From Candidatus Gastranaerophilales bacterium (GTDB lineage: Bacteria > Cyanobacteriota > Vampirovibrionia > Gastranaerophilales > Gastranaerophilaceae): DNA of 64,000 bases. Both the position numbers and the translations under genes were made by a program. Positions 25,956 through 33,830 of this stretch are shown one piece after another. The stretch lies in the NCBI GenBank assembly GCA_944323985.1, contig CALUUP010000009.1:1-64000 (forward strand). The letters are read 5' to 3'. Below the pieces are notes generated by a model. That model was given only the letters and a program-made list of their open reading frames with translations. It had not been told where the DNA came from and ran no database searches. Each line of letters begins with the position of its first letter. Position 1 is the first letter of the stretch.

Positions 25956-27545
25956 ATGAAAAAGACAATTGATAATAATTTAGAAAAGAAAAATAAGAAA
26001 AACAAAATGTTTGATCAGATAGAACGTTGTCGTTTAGATTTACAGAAAGATCCCACTAATCCTAATTTGCACGTTAGGTTAGGAGATTTATACTTAAAAT
26101 GGCATTTAGATATATTTAATGCTTGTCAATACGTTGACGAAGCTATTACAGAATATCAATTAGCTATGGAATCGTTAATTGATTCTCACGAAATTTTATA
26201 TAAATTAGGAATAGCTTTCTTTCATAAAGGGGATTTAGATAAAGCTATTAACTATTTTACATTAGCACTAGAAAAGAAAAACAATTATTATGAAGCATAT
26301 TATATGCTTGCAGAAACATTTGTTAAAAAAGCTCATTTTACAGATGCAATTGATGCTGCAGAAGCCTCAATTATATGCTCCAAATTAAAAACGTCAAGTG
26401 CTCATTATTTATTATATAAATTATATGATGCATCTTCTTTTAAAAATTCAAAAACAAAAATTAAAGCATTATATGAAAGAATTTTAGCATTACTACTAAT
26501 TCCATTTGATAAAATAGCAAGAGAAAATATTTTAAGAAATCTATTTTATTTAAGATTTTTACCATTGTTTTTAAAAGGATTTTATGCCATTCAAATTAAA
26601 GACTACGGTAAAGCAATAGAATTGTACAAAAATGCAATTGAAGCAGCACCAGGATTTGCACCATTATATTGTGTATTAGGTGATATTTATTTATCAACTG
26701 GTTATTTTGAAGACGCAATTACAGAATATAAAATGGCAATTTGGCTAGATTCTTTTAATATTGCTGCTTATAGACATTTATGCAGAGCTTATGAAGAACA
26801 AGGTGATTATAATCAAGCAATTGAAATTTATAATAAATTAATAGCAATGGCTCCAAATATCCCAGACTTATATTCAAATTTAGCTAATATTTATTATATA
26901 AAAGGTGATTTTGATTCAGCAATATCAAATTATCAAACCGCAATAACATTAAATCCAAATAAAACTTGGACAAGTGTAATAGCTCAAACGATGGGATTTG
27001 TATACCAAGAAAATAAATCAGATCCTGATGCTGCAATTTCAGCATATCAAACAGCGTATGTACTAACTCCAGAAGATATTGATATATATGTTAATTTAGG
27101 TAGTGCTTTTTACGACAAAGAAGACTATGCAAATGCTCTTTCTGTATATAGACAAGCTTTAGAATTACAACCTCATAATCCAAAAATTCATTGTAATTTA
27201 GGATTCTTATATTGGGGCAAAGGAGATACCGAAGAAGCTATAAAATCTTATGAATTAGCAATAAAATATAATACAAAATATGATATTGCTTATAATAATT
27301 TAGGTGTTATTTATCTAGATGATTTGGGAAGAGTTAATAAATCAATTGAACTTTTTAAAAAAGCTGTAGAATCAAATCCTAATTATGCATTAGCTCATTT
27401 TAATTTAGCACGTGCAACTTCAATAGTTGGTGATAAAGTAGAAGCTGCAAAATTATATCAAATGGCTCAAGATATAAATAAAATAACACAAGAAATTGAT
27501 CCTAGAGATATTGCAGATAAAATTAGTGAATTATTTGAATCTTAA
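25956..27545 (+). CDS. Long TPR-repeat protein
   Basis: 529 residues, with about ten tetratricopeptide repeats (for example AIELYKNAIEAAPGFAPLYC, ALSVYRQALELQPHNPKIHC). An Lys-rich N-terminal 25 residues precede them. A hydrophobic break (FLPLFLKGFYA, about 200-215) separates an N-terminal from a C-terminal repeat block. Probably a cytoplasmic scaffold. It follows the PilZ-like gene by 9 bp with a weak GGA ribosome binding site. Partners unknown. Confidence 0.9.
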   Translation: MKKTIDNNLEKKNKKNKMFDQIERCRLDLQKDPTNPNLHVRLGDLYLKWHLDIFNACQYVDEAITEYQLAMESLIDSHEILYKLGIAFFHKGDLDKAINYFTLALEKKNNYYEAYYMLAETFVKKAHFTDAIDAAEASIICSKLKTSSAHYLLYKLYDASSFKNSKTKIKALYERILALLLIPFDKIARENILRNLFYLRFLPLFLKGFYAIQIKDYGKAIELYKNAIEAAPGFAPLYCVLGDIYLSTGYFEDAITEYKMAIWLDSFNIAAYRHLCRAYEEQGDYNQAIEIYNKLIAMAPNIPDLYSNLANIYYIKGDFDSAISNYQTAITLNPNKTWTSVIAQTMGFVYQENKSDPDAAISAYQTAYVLTPEDIDIYVNLGSAFYDKEDYANALSVYRQALELQPHNPKIHCNLGFLYWGKGDTEEAIKSYELAIKYNTKYDIAYNNLGVIYLDDLGRVNKSIELFKKAVESNPNYALAHFNLARATSIVGDKVEAAKLYQMAQDINKITQEIDPRDIADKISELFES

Positions 27546-27563
27546 ATTTTTTCATATTATAAT
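27535..27563 (+). promoter_or_regulatory. Promoter of the uridine-kinase-like gene
   Basis: TTGAAT (27535-27540), 17-bp spacer, TATAAT (27558-27563). The -35 box lies in the last codons of the upstream TPR gene. Predicted leader about 16 bases. Confidence 0.6.
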
Positions 27564-27585
27564 GTATAGATATCGGAATTAAATT

Positions 27586-28470
27586 ATGTTAGAAGATGAT
27601 ACAACAGGGTTTTCCCATTTAATAGAAAAGGAACTCAGTTCCTCTGATAAAATATTAAAACCTGATTTCAACCAAAAAACAGGCAGAGAATTACTTGCAT
27701 TTTATTTGCAATCAAAGTTTAAACAAGTTTTAGCTTATGATGCAAAAGCTGCTGAACCAATTTTTATAGATGTAAGGTATGATTTTATTCAAAAATTTTC
27801 AAGAAGACTTATACAAAACCCTTCTAAACGTATAATGATAGGTATCACAGGGGAATCAGCTTCAGGAAAATCTACCATATGCAAAGAAATTCAAAATGTT
27901 ATATCAAAATTTAATATGCCAGTTACAATATTAACCACTGATAATTATTTTAATGATATTTCAGGTTTAATTAAAGAATATGGAACATTCGATAATTTGA
28001 GAGATAATGGATATGACGTAGATTCTCCAAATAGTTTTCAATTAGATGTTTTAAAAGAAGATCTAGATAAAATTTCACATGGTGAAGATATATATTCTCC
28101 GGAATATCTTTTAAATGGTACCGGTGTTTCTATTCCAAAAGCTAAATTTGTTCCTTCAAATAAAATTATCGTTGTAGAAGGTATGGCTTCTATGTTTGGT
28201 GAAAATAAAGAGATATTTGATATAAAAGTTTATGTTGAAACAGATTTAGAGCTTAGAAAACAAAGATTTTTAACCAGAGCATATACTGAAAGAAATCAAG
28301 ATTTAGAAAATGCAAAAAAACATTGGGAATACATTTTAGGCGCCGGAGAAAAATATGTTAAACCTTATAGAAATGATGCAGATATAATTATAAATGGCGA
28401 TACAAATTTAGCATATTTCTCTCAAATTTTAGAATATATACATACTATCACTAATAATTTTCAAGGCTAA
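27586..28470 (+). CDS. Uridine kinase/phosphoribulokinase-type P-loop kinase
   Basis: 294 residues. P-loop GITGESASGKST at 86-97, then LTTDNYF as expected for the Udk/PRK family (substrate Asp), FDNLRDNGYDVDSPNSFQLD, the Walker B-like IIVVEGM, and the lid motif RKQRFLTRAYTERN. An 85-residue N-terminal extension of unknown role is unusual: typical uridine kinases are about 210 residues and start near the P-loop. The substrate is likely a nucleoside or phosphosugar; uridine is not certain. Monocistronic with its own promoter. Confidence 0.8.
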   Translation: MLEDDTTGFSHLIEKELSSSDKILKPDFNQKTGRELLAFYLQSKFKQVLAYDAKAAEPIFIDVRYDFIQKFSRRLIQNPSKRIMIGITGESASGKSTICKEIQNVISKFNMPVTILTTDNYFNDISGLIKEYGTFDNLRDNGYDVDSPNSFQLDVLKEDLDKISHGEDIYSPEYLLNGTGVSIPKAKFVPSNKIIVVEGMASMFGENKEIFDIKVYVETDLELRKQRFLTRAYTERNQDLENAKKHWEYILGAGEKYVKPYRNDADIIINGDTNLAYFSQILEYIHTITNNFQG

Positions 28471-28512
28471 ATATTAATATTTCTTTACAAATAAACAAAT
28501 TTTAAACATGAT

Positions 28513-28541
28513 TTGTTTTAAAATACGTGTGTAAATATAAA
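28513..28541 (+). promoter_or_regulatory. Possible promoter of the SFKG-motif gene
   Basis: TTGTTT (28513-28518), 17-bp spacer, TATAAA (28536-28541). The predicted start lies about 5 bases before ATG 28553, which would cut off the AAAAAGG ribosome binding site. A different start is therefore possible. Confidence 0.35.
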
Positions 28542-28552
28542 AAGGTTAGAAT

Positions 28553-29107
28553 ATGAACATAAACTCAATTAATAGCGTTAAAAATGTTAATGTATCTAAA
28601 AAAACAATAAATACAAAGCAATTATCACAAAAAATGTCGTTTAAAGGAAAACTTAACCTCTCTGACAATACAATTTCAAGTTTTAAAGATTCATTAAATA
28701 AATTAATTTTTGACACAACTTTGTCATATGACAATAATAAATACAACTCTATAACAGAATATGTAAAATCTGTTAATGTAAATATGAAAAATGGTAATAA
28801 AATAAACTTCAAATTATGGCAATTTCCTCGATATTCTTATAATGATAAAACTTTAGTCGAAATAAATAAAAAAACTAGTGTCATTATAGATAATACAACC
28901 GGAACTATTGATAAAATAGATAAGCCATGGTGGATGCCTAAATCGAAGATATATAAAAAATTAGAATTAGCAATAAAAACATTAAGTGAAAACTTAAATA
29001 ATCCATCAATAGTAAATAAACAAAGGAAGGTTGTAATAAAAGAAACGCAAGCTGGTAAAGATGATCGTGCTGAGCGTGATTTTTATGCGTTTATGCACCA
29101 TGGTTAA
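28553..29107 (+). CDS. Small lineage-specific protein with N-terminal SFKG motif
   Basis: 184 residues, not recognised as a named family. The first 25 residues are polar, rich in Asn/Lys/Ser (NINSINSVKNVNVSKK), then QKMSFKGKLN. The N-terminal x-S-F-K-G is a motif I associate with many short Gastranaerophilales proteins. The middle looks like a small alpha-beta fold (SVNVNMKNGNKINFKLWQF), and the end is basic (KQRKVVIKETQAGKDDR). No signal peptide or membrane helix. The 3' end overlaps the converging flavoprotein gene by 17 bases. Its leader shares a 12-base string with the gene at 46829. Confidence 0.7.
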   Translation: MNINSINSVKNVNVSKKTINTKQLSQKMSFKGKLNLSDNTISSFKDSLNKLIFDTTLSYDNNKYNSITEYVKSVNVNMKNGNKINFKLWQFPRYSYNDKTLVEINKKTSVIIDNTTGTIDKIDKPWWMPKSKIYKKLELAIKTLSENLNNPSIVNKQRKVVIKETQAGKDDRAERDFYAFMHHG

Positions 29108-30338
29108 GATATAAAAACTTTGCAAGTCCTTCCCCCATAGAAAAACAAGATGGAATTATTCTTAAAGCTGCTTGAGCTTCAAAGTCAGCAGAAATACACC
29201 TACCTATTACAAATAAATTATCTTTAACCATCAAAGATTCTATTGGTAGCTGGTATTCTTGGTAAACTTTTTCAAGCGTAGATTGATCCTTTTTATTTGA
29301 ATGAACATCTATCGGATAATTAGAAATTACTACTGGATGTTCAAATTTTTTACCAGTCCTTAAATCTTCAGCTGTATACAAATATTTTCCCTTAACCCTA
29401 TTCGAAACTCTTATGCCTAAAGAGTTTGCGATAGATGAAATATAAGAGTTTTCAAACCCTTTTAAGTATTTTTTACAGAAATTCGAAAGTCTTAGAATAC
29501 TCGCACGACCTTCAATATAAGGATTTAGAGAATTATCAAGAAGTCTTGGGCAGTTAAATGCAATAGAATCAGGAGTTCCAGCGACTGAAAATATTTGAAA
29601 ATAGTTAGAATCCTCTTCTGTAATAACGCCATCGTCTATAGCTCGCTTAAATAAAGGCTTTAAAGCCCAATTAACATTATTATCCCAAGTATAAGCAGTA
29701 GATAAGTAGATATTTCCGTTAAATTCACAACAGGTAGAAACATTTCTATCTTTATCAAACTCCATTATCCATTGAGAAAATTCTTTTGTATTTACCCCAG
29801 ACATTATAAATCTTAAATTAGTAGGTTGTAATTTTTTTTCTAAAAATTCACAATTTAAAAATTCACAAATTTTTGCATCACCGGTTGCATCTATAAGATA
29901 TTTCGTTTCGATAGGTTCTAATAAATTTTTAAACGACGATAAAATATTATCACCACATATCGTTACGATATATGATAATAAATTTTCTTCTATTTTTTCT
30001 ATTCTTGATTCGAATAAAATTTCTACATTAACCTCACATAACATTTTATCTAAAACTATTTTAGTTAATTCAGGGTTAAACCAACCTTTATTTCCATCAA
30101 TGTAAGTAATGGCACCTTTTATATTATCTAATTCTTCGTATAACTTGTTAAAAAAATCATTATTAATTGAATTATCAGAAGTTTTCATTGCGGGAATAAC
30201 AAGAGATGCAGTAATAGAACCACCTAGAAAAGAATTTTTTTCAACTAACAAAACTTTTAAGCCTAATTTAGCAGCAATATAAGCACAAGCACAGCCAGAA
30301 GTCCCACCACCAACTATAACTAAATCATATCTTTTCAT
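29091..30338 (-). CDS. FAD-dependent oxidoreductase (FAD_oxidored family)
   Basis: 415 residues. Dinucleotide-binding GGGTSG (10-15) in YDLVIVGGGTSGCACAY, then the Glu of VEKNSFLGG, a conserved YLIDATGDAKI, and the C-terminal FAD motif LFVIGRCISADFEAQAALR. The family (PF12831-like) holds flavin oxidoreductases with poorly known substrates. It lies 47 bp downstream of an MnmC-like methyltransferase, separated by 12-base tandem repeats that carry its ribosome binding sites. Co-transcribed with that methyltransferase, it could be part of tRNA wobble-uridine modification, but it is not of the usual MnmC oxidase type. Confidence 0.85.
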   Translation of the reverse strand: MKRYDLVIVGGGTSGCACAYIAAKLGLKVLLVEKNSFLGGSITASLVIPAMKTSDNSINNDFFNKLYEELDNIKGAITYIDGNKGWFNPELTKIVLDKMLCEVNVEILFESRIEKIEENLLSYIVTICGDNILSSFKNLLEPIETKYLIDATGDAKICEFLNCEFLEKKLQPTNLRFIMSGVNTKEFSQWIMEFDKDRNVSTCCEFNGNIYLSTAYTWDNNVNWALKPLFKRAIDDGVITEEDSNYFQIFSVAGTPDSIAFNCPRLLDNSLNPYIEGRASILRLSNFCKKYLKGFENSYISSIANSLGIRVSNRVKGKYLYTAEDLRTGKKFEHPVVISNYPIDVHSNKKDQSTLEKVYQEYQLPIESLMVKDNLFVIGRCISADFEAQAALRIIPSCFSMGEGLAKFLYLNHGA

Positions 30339-30343
30339 CTTTT

Positions 30344-30403
30344 ACCTCTTTATTTACCTCTTTATTTACCCCTTTATTTACCCTTTTATTTGCCCCTTGT
30401 TTT
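30344..30403 (-). repeat. Five 12-base tandem repeats, each resembling a ribosome binding site
   Basis: On the minus strand the unit is AAATAAAGAGGT, with variants AAATAAAGGGGT, AAATAAAAGGGT and, in the outermost copy, AAAACAAGGGGC. Four of the five copies hold a clear purine-rich Shine-Dalgarno-like core. The copy nearest the flavoprotein start (ATG 30338) is correctly spaced, and the stop codon of the methyltransferase gene lies in the outer copies. Copy-number change would leave both proteins intact but alter the translation signal. Confidence 0.85.
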
Positions 30404-31744
30404 TATGTACTTTGATGAACTCATTAAATTACTATGTTTATATTCATATTCTCTCAATTCTAAAATATCTTTATTACTAAAAGATAAATTTGGATCATGA
30501 TAAGGTATTCCAGCTTTAGTATTACATAAACCTATTTCGTATGAATTAAGCGGATATTTAATTTTTGATTTATCTTTTGAGGCTATCGTCCCCACAAATT
30601 TATTTAGTTTTTCATTATAAATTTTTCCTACATAAAATTTATTTTCTAGTAAAGTATTCCTAACCTGTACAGAATTAGAATAAGTTAAAAGCACCCCAGT
30701 AGGAGCAAGCCTTTTATACAATTCTGCTATAAACTCCATTGACCAAAGTTGAGGGGCTTTTGTATAAGTAAAAGCGTCTAAAAATATGCAGTCATATTGT
30801 TCATTTAAATCAAGAATGGTCTTTCGAGCATCATTTACATAAAAATTCACGTTAAACAGGCTCTGAGCGGTCTTAAAATTGATATTTTTATCACGAAACG
30901 ATAAATAGCAATAATATATATTATGTAAAAAGGTGGATAAATTTAACTTAGATGAAGAATTATATCCCCAAAAATTATTAAACTTTGCATATTTTATAAG
31001 AGAATTATCAAAAAAAGATCTATTTTCTTTTTTATAGACTATTTTATTTAAATCTTCTTTTATAAATTCCTCTTCTAACAAATCAAATAAGATATTAATA
31101 AGTATATAGTTGACATATGGATGAATTTTATACTCTTTATCAAGAGTCATCTCTTTAAATTTAATTTCTAATAATTCGTTAATTTCTTTTCTATTTTTAG
31201 GTTGAAAATATTTATAAATTTTAGAGAAAGCTTTTTTTAATTTATAATAAGATTCGAAACAATTAAAAATTCCTGGAACAAATAAATCAAAAACTTCATC
31301 AAAGGTTTTTATAGTTTTAAAAAAAGGTGATAATTTTACCAGCTCAGGATTAATTTCTAAACAATCAATAATAATTTTTTTATTATCATCTATCGTATCG
31401 TTATATAGTAATAATTTTCTTGCTTTTTTCCTCAAAATTTTATTAACACCTATCGAAACGATATTTAATAATTTTATAAAATATATTTTTATAAAATTAT
31501 TTTTGACTTTTTTATAATTTTGAATATAAAAACTCATTAAAGCTTTTGTATTATATCCAATTCCATAACAAATATCTAAAACTTTAATATTATTTTTATT
31601 AATATCATTTAATCCTGAAGGAATAACGAATTTTTCCCAAGCTTCAGTTAAAGCCCCGAATTTTGAATGAAAAACATCCTTATCAGCGTAAGAATAGAGC
31701 CCAATAGAGCCATCTTGAGTATAATATGGTTCATAATCCCTCAT
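30386..31744 (-). CDS. MnmC-like tRNA-modifying methyltransferase domain protein
   Basis: 452 residues from ATG 31744. The ORF is open upstream, but a strong leaderless-type promoter points to this start. N-terminal DYEPYYTQDGSIGLYS and the SAM-binding VLDICYGIGYNTKA, then IDCLEINPELV, and a C-terminal block (VNFYVNDARKTI, YDCIFLDAFTYTKAPQLWS, GVLLTYSNSVQVRNTL) match the MnmC methyltransferase (DUF752) domain, which finishes mnm5-uridine in tRNA. About 200 Lys/Ile-rich residues are inserted between the SAM motifs, much longer than usual. The flavoprotein gene follows, as in a split MnmC. Confidence 0.7.
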   Translation of the reverse strand: MRDYEPYYTQDGSIGLYSYADKDVFHSKFGALTEAWEKFVIPSGLNDINKNNIKVLDICYGIGYNTKALMSFYIQNYKKVKNNFIKIYFIKLLNIVSIGVNKILRKKARKLLLYNDTIDDNKKIIIDCLEINPELVKLSPFFKTIKTFDEVFDLFVPGIFNCFESYYKLKKAFSKIYKYFQPKNRKEINELLEIKFKEMTLDKEYKIHPYVNYILINILFDLLEEEFIKEDLNKIVYKKENRSFFDNSLIKYAKFNNFWGYNSSSKLNLSTFLHNIYYCYLSFRDKNINFKTAQSLFNVNFYVNDARKTILDLNEQYDCIFLDAFTYTKAPQLWSMEFIAELYKRLAPTGVLLTYSNSVQVRNTLLENKFYVGKIYNEKLNKFVGTIASKDKSKIKYPLNSYEIGLCNTKAGIPYHDPNLSFSNKDILELREYEYKHSNLMSSSKYIKTRGK

Positions 31745-31751
31745 AATGCAC

Positions 31752-31780
31752 ATTATAACAGGATTTAAGCCATATTGCAA
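31752..31780 (-). promoter_or_regulatory. Promoter for a leaderless mRNA (methyltransferase gene)
   Basis: Minus strand: TTGCAA (31775-31780), 17-bp spacer, TATAAT (31752-31757), then 7 bases to ATG 31744. No ribosome binding site. Confidence 0.7.
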
Positions 31781-31787
31781 GGAGTTT

Positions 31788-31817
31788 TTGACTTTTAACT
31801 TATAAAAAGTATATAAT
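31788..31817 (+). promoter_or_regulatory. Promoter of the secreted HExxH protein
   Basis: TTGACT (31788-31793), 18-bp spacer, TATAAT (31812-31817). Start near 31824, and AGAGG before ATG 31840. Divergent from the methyltransferase promoter, with which it shares the control region. Confidence 0.6.
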
Positions 31818-31839
31818 ACTATAATAAGAGGATAGAGGT

Positions 31840-32508
31840 ATGAAAAAAATATTATTATTAGGTTTAATAACACTTATTGCTTGGGGTTCAGCCAATGCTA
31901 AGAACTATATAGAAGTCCCATCTAATGTTGAATTACCTAAAAAATACACACAAGAATATATTGATAGTATTTCTGATGAATACAAGGAGATTTCTGACGA
32001 ACAAATTTTTCATGTTGCATTAGACATGTTAAAAGATACTTCAGGAGAATTTTCCAGAAAAGCTTTATTAGGTTACAATGTCACACAAAAACCTGTAAAA
32101 GTTATGTTTAAAGATTTATCAGAAATAAACGAAGCTTATTCAACCTTTGATGCTGTTGGTTGGAAAAAAAGAGGAAGGCTATATGTTTATATAAACCCTA
32201 AACATGAATATGCACCACCAGGAGCTTTAGCAGCTTTACTGGCTCATGAAGCTTTACATCAAGACGAATACAATTCTTTAAGTGAAGAAACTTATGCCTG
32301 GACAATGGAAGCTATCGTTTGGACAGAAATTTTAAAACAATATCCTGAATCTAACAATTTAGAATCAGCTCTAGTAACAAGAGAAAACATACTTAAACAA
32401 TTACTAGAAAAAGGTAATCACACTAATAAATACATAAAAAAGACAGTATATGCCAATGAAGGATATAAAAACTTACCATTAACATCACCCGGATTTAGTA
32501 ATCAATAA
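31840..32508 (+). CDS. Secreted putative zinc metallopeptidase (HExxH)
   Basis: 222 residues with a signal peptide (MKKILLLGLITLIAWGSANA, cleavage after residue 20). The motif LLAHEALHQDEY gives HExxH at 136-140, the zinc-binding and catalytic core of many metallopeptidases. Glu149/Glu150 in SEETYAW may supply the third ligand. I cannot place it in a named peptidase family. Ribosome binding site AGAGG. The protein ends with a loosely conserved tail (NLPLTSPGF). It would act in the periplasm or outside the cell. Confidence 0.65.
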   Translation: MKKILLLGLITLIAWGSANAKNYIEVPSNVELPKKYTQEYIDSISDEYKEISDEQIFHVALDMLKDTSGEFSRKALLGYNVTQKPVKVMFKDLSEINEAYSTFDAVGWKKRGRLYVYINPKHEYAPPGALAALLAHEALHQDEYNSLSEETYAWTMEAIVWTEILKQYPESNNLESALVTRENILKQLLEKGNHTNKYIKKTVYANEGYKNLPLTSPGFSNQ

Positions 32509-32550
32509 CAAATTATAATAACCTAATTGATAAATAAAAGGATATTGATA

Positions 32551-32565
32551 ATGCAATATTCTTGA
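32551..32565 (+). other. Possible four-codon upstream ORF coupled to the S41 protease gene
   Basis: ATG CAA TAT TCT TGA, with AAAAGGA placed 8 bases before its ATG. Its TGA overlaps the next ATG (TGATG) of the protease ORF, which itself has no ribosome binding site. This geometry suggests translation by termination-reinitiation. Confidence 0.4.
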
Positions 32566-33830
32566 TGTTAAATATTTGTATGAAGAAGAAGTCTTTATTA
32601 ATATTTATACTTTCAATTTTAATTTTAGTAATCTTTAATAAAATATTTTTATCAACATTTACTAAAACTAATGCCTTTTTTGCAAATCAAGCATTAAAAA
32701 ATAGTGAAGAAGTTTCATCTCAAAAACTTTTTGATAAAACCTGGAAAATTATTAGTAAAGAATATTATGAGCCTTCTTTAAACCATCAAGACTGGATTAG
32801 GTGGAAAAATCGTTATCAAGGAAAAATTAAAACAGATGAAGATGCTAAAGTTGCTATCGATACAATGATTGCCAGTTTAGATGAACCATATACACGATTT
32901 ATGAGTAAAAAAGAATTTGAAGATTTAACTTCTTCAATAACATCTAAAATTTATGGAATAGGAGTAAATATTTATTCAAATGCAGGGAAAATAGAGGTTT
33001 TCAATGTAATACCAGCAACTCCAGCAGATTTAGCACAATTAAAACAAGGTGATATAATTACAGCGGTAAATGGTAAAGATATTAATGGAATGAATGTTTC
33101 AGAAGTTGCTGCACTTGTAAGAGGTCCTGAAAATAGTATTGTTGAATTAACTATACTAAGAAAGGATAAAAAATTAACAAAAAAAATCAAAAGAAAAGAA
33201 ATTAAAATAAAAACAGTAAAAAGTTCAATATTAGATAATCACATAGGCTATATACAGATTTTAAGTTTCATGAGCGGTACGACTCCTAATGAATTTGTTG
33301 AAGCGCTAGAAAATACTCAAAAAACAGATTCACTTATATTAGATTTAAGAGGTAATACCGGAGGTTTACTTGATAATGCTGTTTTTATAGCTGACATGTT
33401 TATAAATGAAGGGACAATTGTTGATATAATTTATAGAAATGGCTACAGAAGATCAATCAAAGCTCAAGATGAACACTTATTAATGAATAAGCCTATTGTC
33501 GTCTTAGTTAATGGTGCAAGTGCAAGTGCAAGTGAAATCTTATCAGGAGCCTTAAAAGATTATCACAAAGCGACTTTAGTAGGTAGAAAAACTTTTGGAA
33601 AAGGTTTAGTTCAAAAAGTTGTTCCTTTACCTAATCAGACAGGTGTTAACATAACTATAGCAAGATATTTAACACCAAATGGTACTGATATTAATAAATT
33701 AGGTATAAAACCGGATATTGAAATAGGCAATGAATTCGATTTCTTCATTGATAATAAAAAAGATGTACAGTTGGAAAAGGCAAAAGATATTTTAAATAAT
33801 GAAACAAGAATTAAAAAAGCTGAAAGATAA
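32565..33830 (+). CDS. ctpA: C-terminal processing protease, S41 family (CtpA type)
   Basis: 421 residues from ATG 32565; ATG 32580 (MKKKSLLIF) is an alternative. An N-terminal membrane anchor is followed by a helical region (FDKTWKIISKEYYEPSLN), a PDZ domain (GIGVNIYSNAGKIEVFNVIP..LKQGDIITAVNG), and the S41 catalytic core with DSLILDLRGNTGGLL, the Ser in GASASASEIL and the Lys in GRKTFGKGLVQ. A periplasmic protease trimming C-termini of envelope proteins; in cyanobacteria the homologue processes D1, which is absent here. The 3' end overlaps the next gene by 32 bases. Confidence 0.93.
   Translation: MLNICMKKKSLLIFILSILILVIFNKIFLSTFTKTNAFFANQALKNSEEVSSQKLFDKTWKIISKEYYEPSLNHQDWIRWKNRYQGKIKTDEDAKVAIDTMIASLDEPYTRFMSKKEFEDLTSSITSKIYGIGVNIYSNAGKIEVFNVIPATPADLAQLKQGDIITAVNGKDINGMNVSEVAALVRGPENSIVELTILRKDKKLTKKIKRKEIKIKTVKSSILDNHIGYIQILSFMSGTTPNEFVEALENTQKTDSLILDLRGNTGGLLDNAVFIADMFINEGTIVDIIYRNGYRRSIKAQDEHLLMNKPIVVLVNGASASASEILSGALKDYHKATLVGRKTFGKGLVQKVVPLPNQTGVNITIARYLTPNGTDINKLGIKPDIEIGNEFDFFIDNKKDVQLEKAKDILNNETRIKKAER

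Noticed and set aside
30344-30403. Short regular repeats considered as a CRISPR array
   Set aside because: Units are 12 bases in direct tandem with no spacers and no cas gene is present.
31745-31873. 43-residue hydrophobic N-terminal extension of the methyltransferase
   Set aside because: It runs through the divergent promoter region and into the oppositely oriented gene. The strong TATAAT at 31752-31757 lies inside it.
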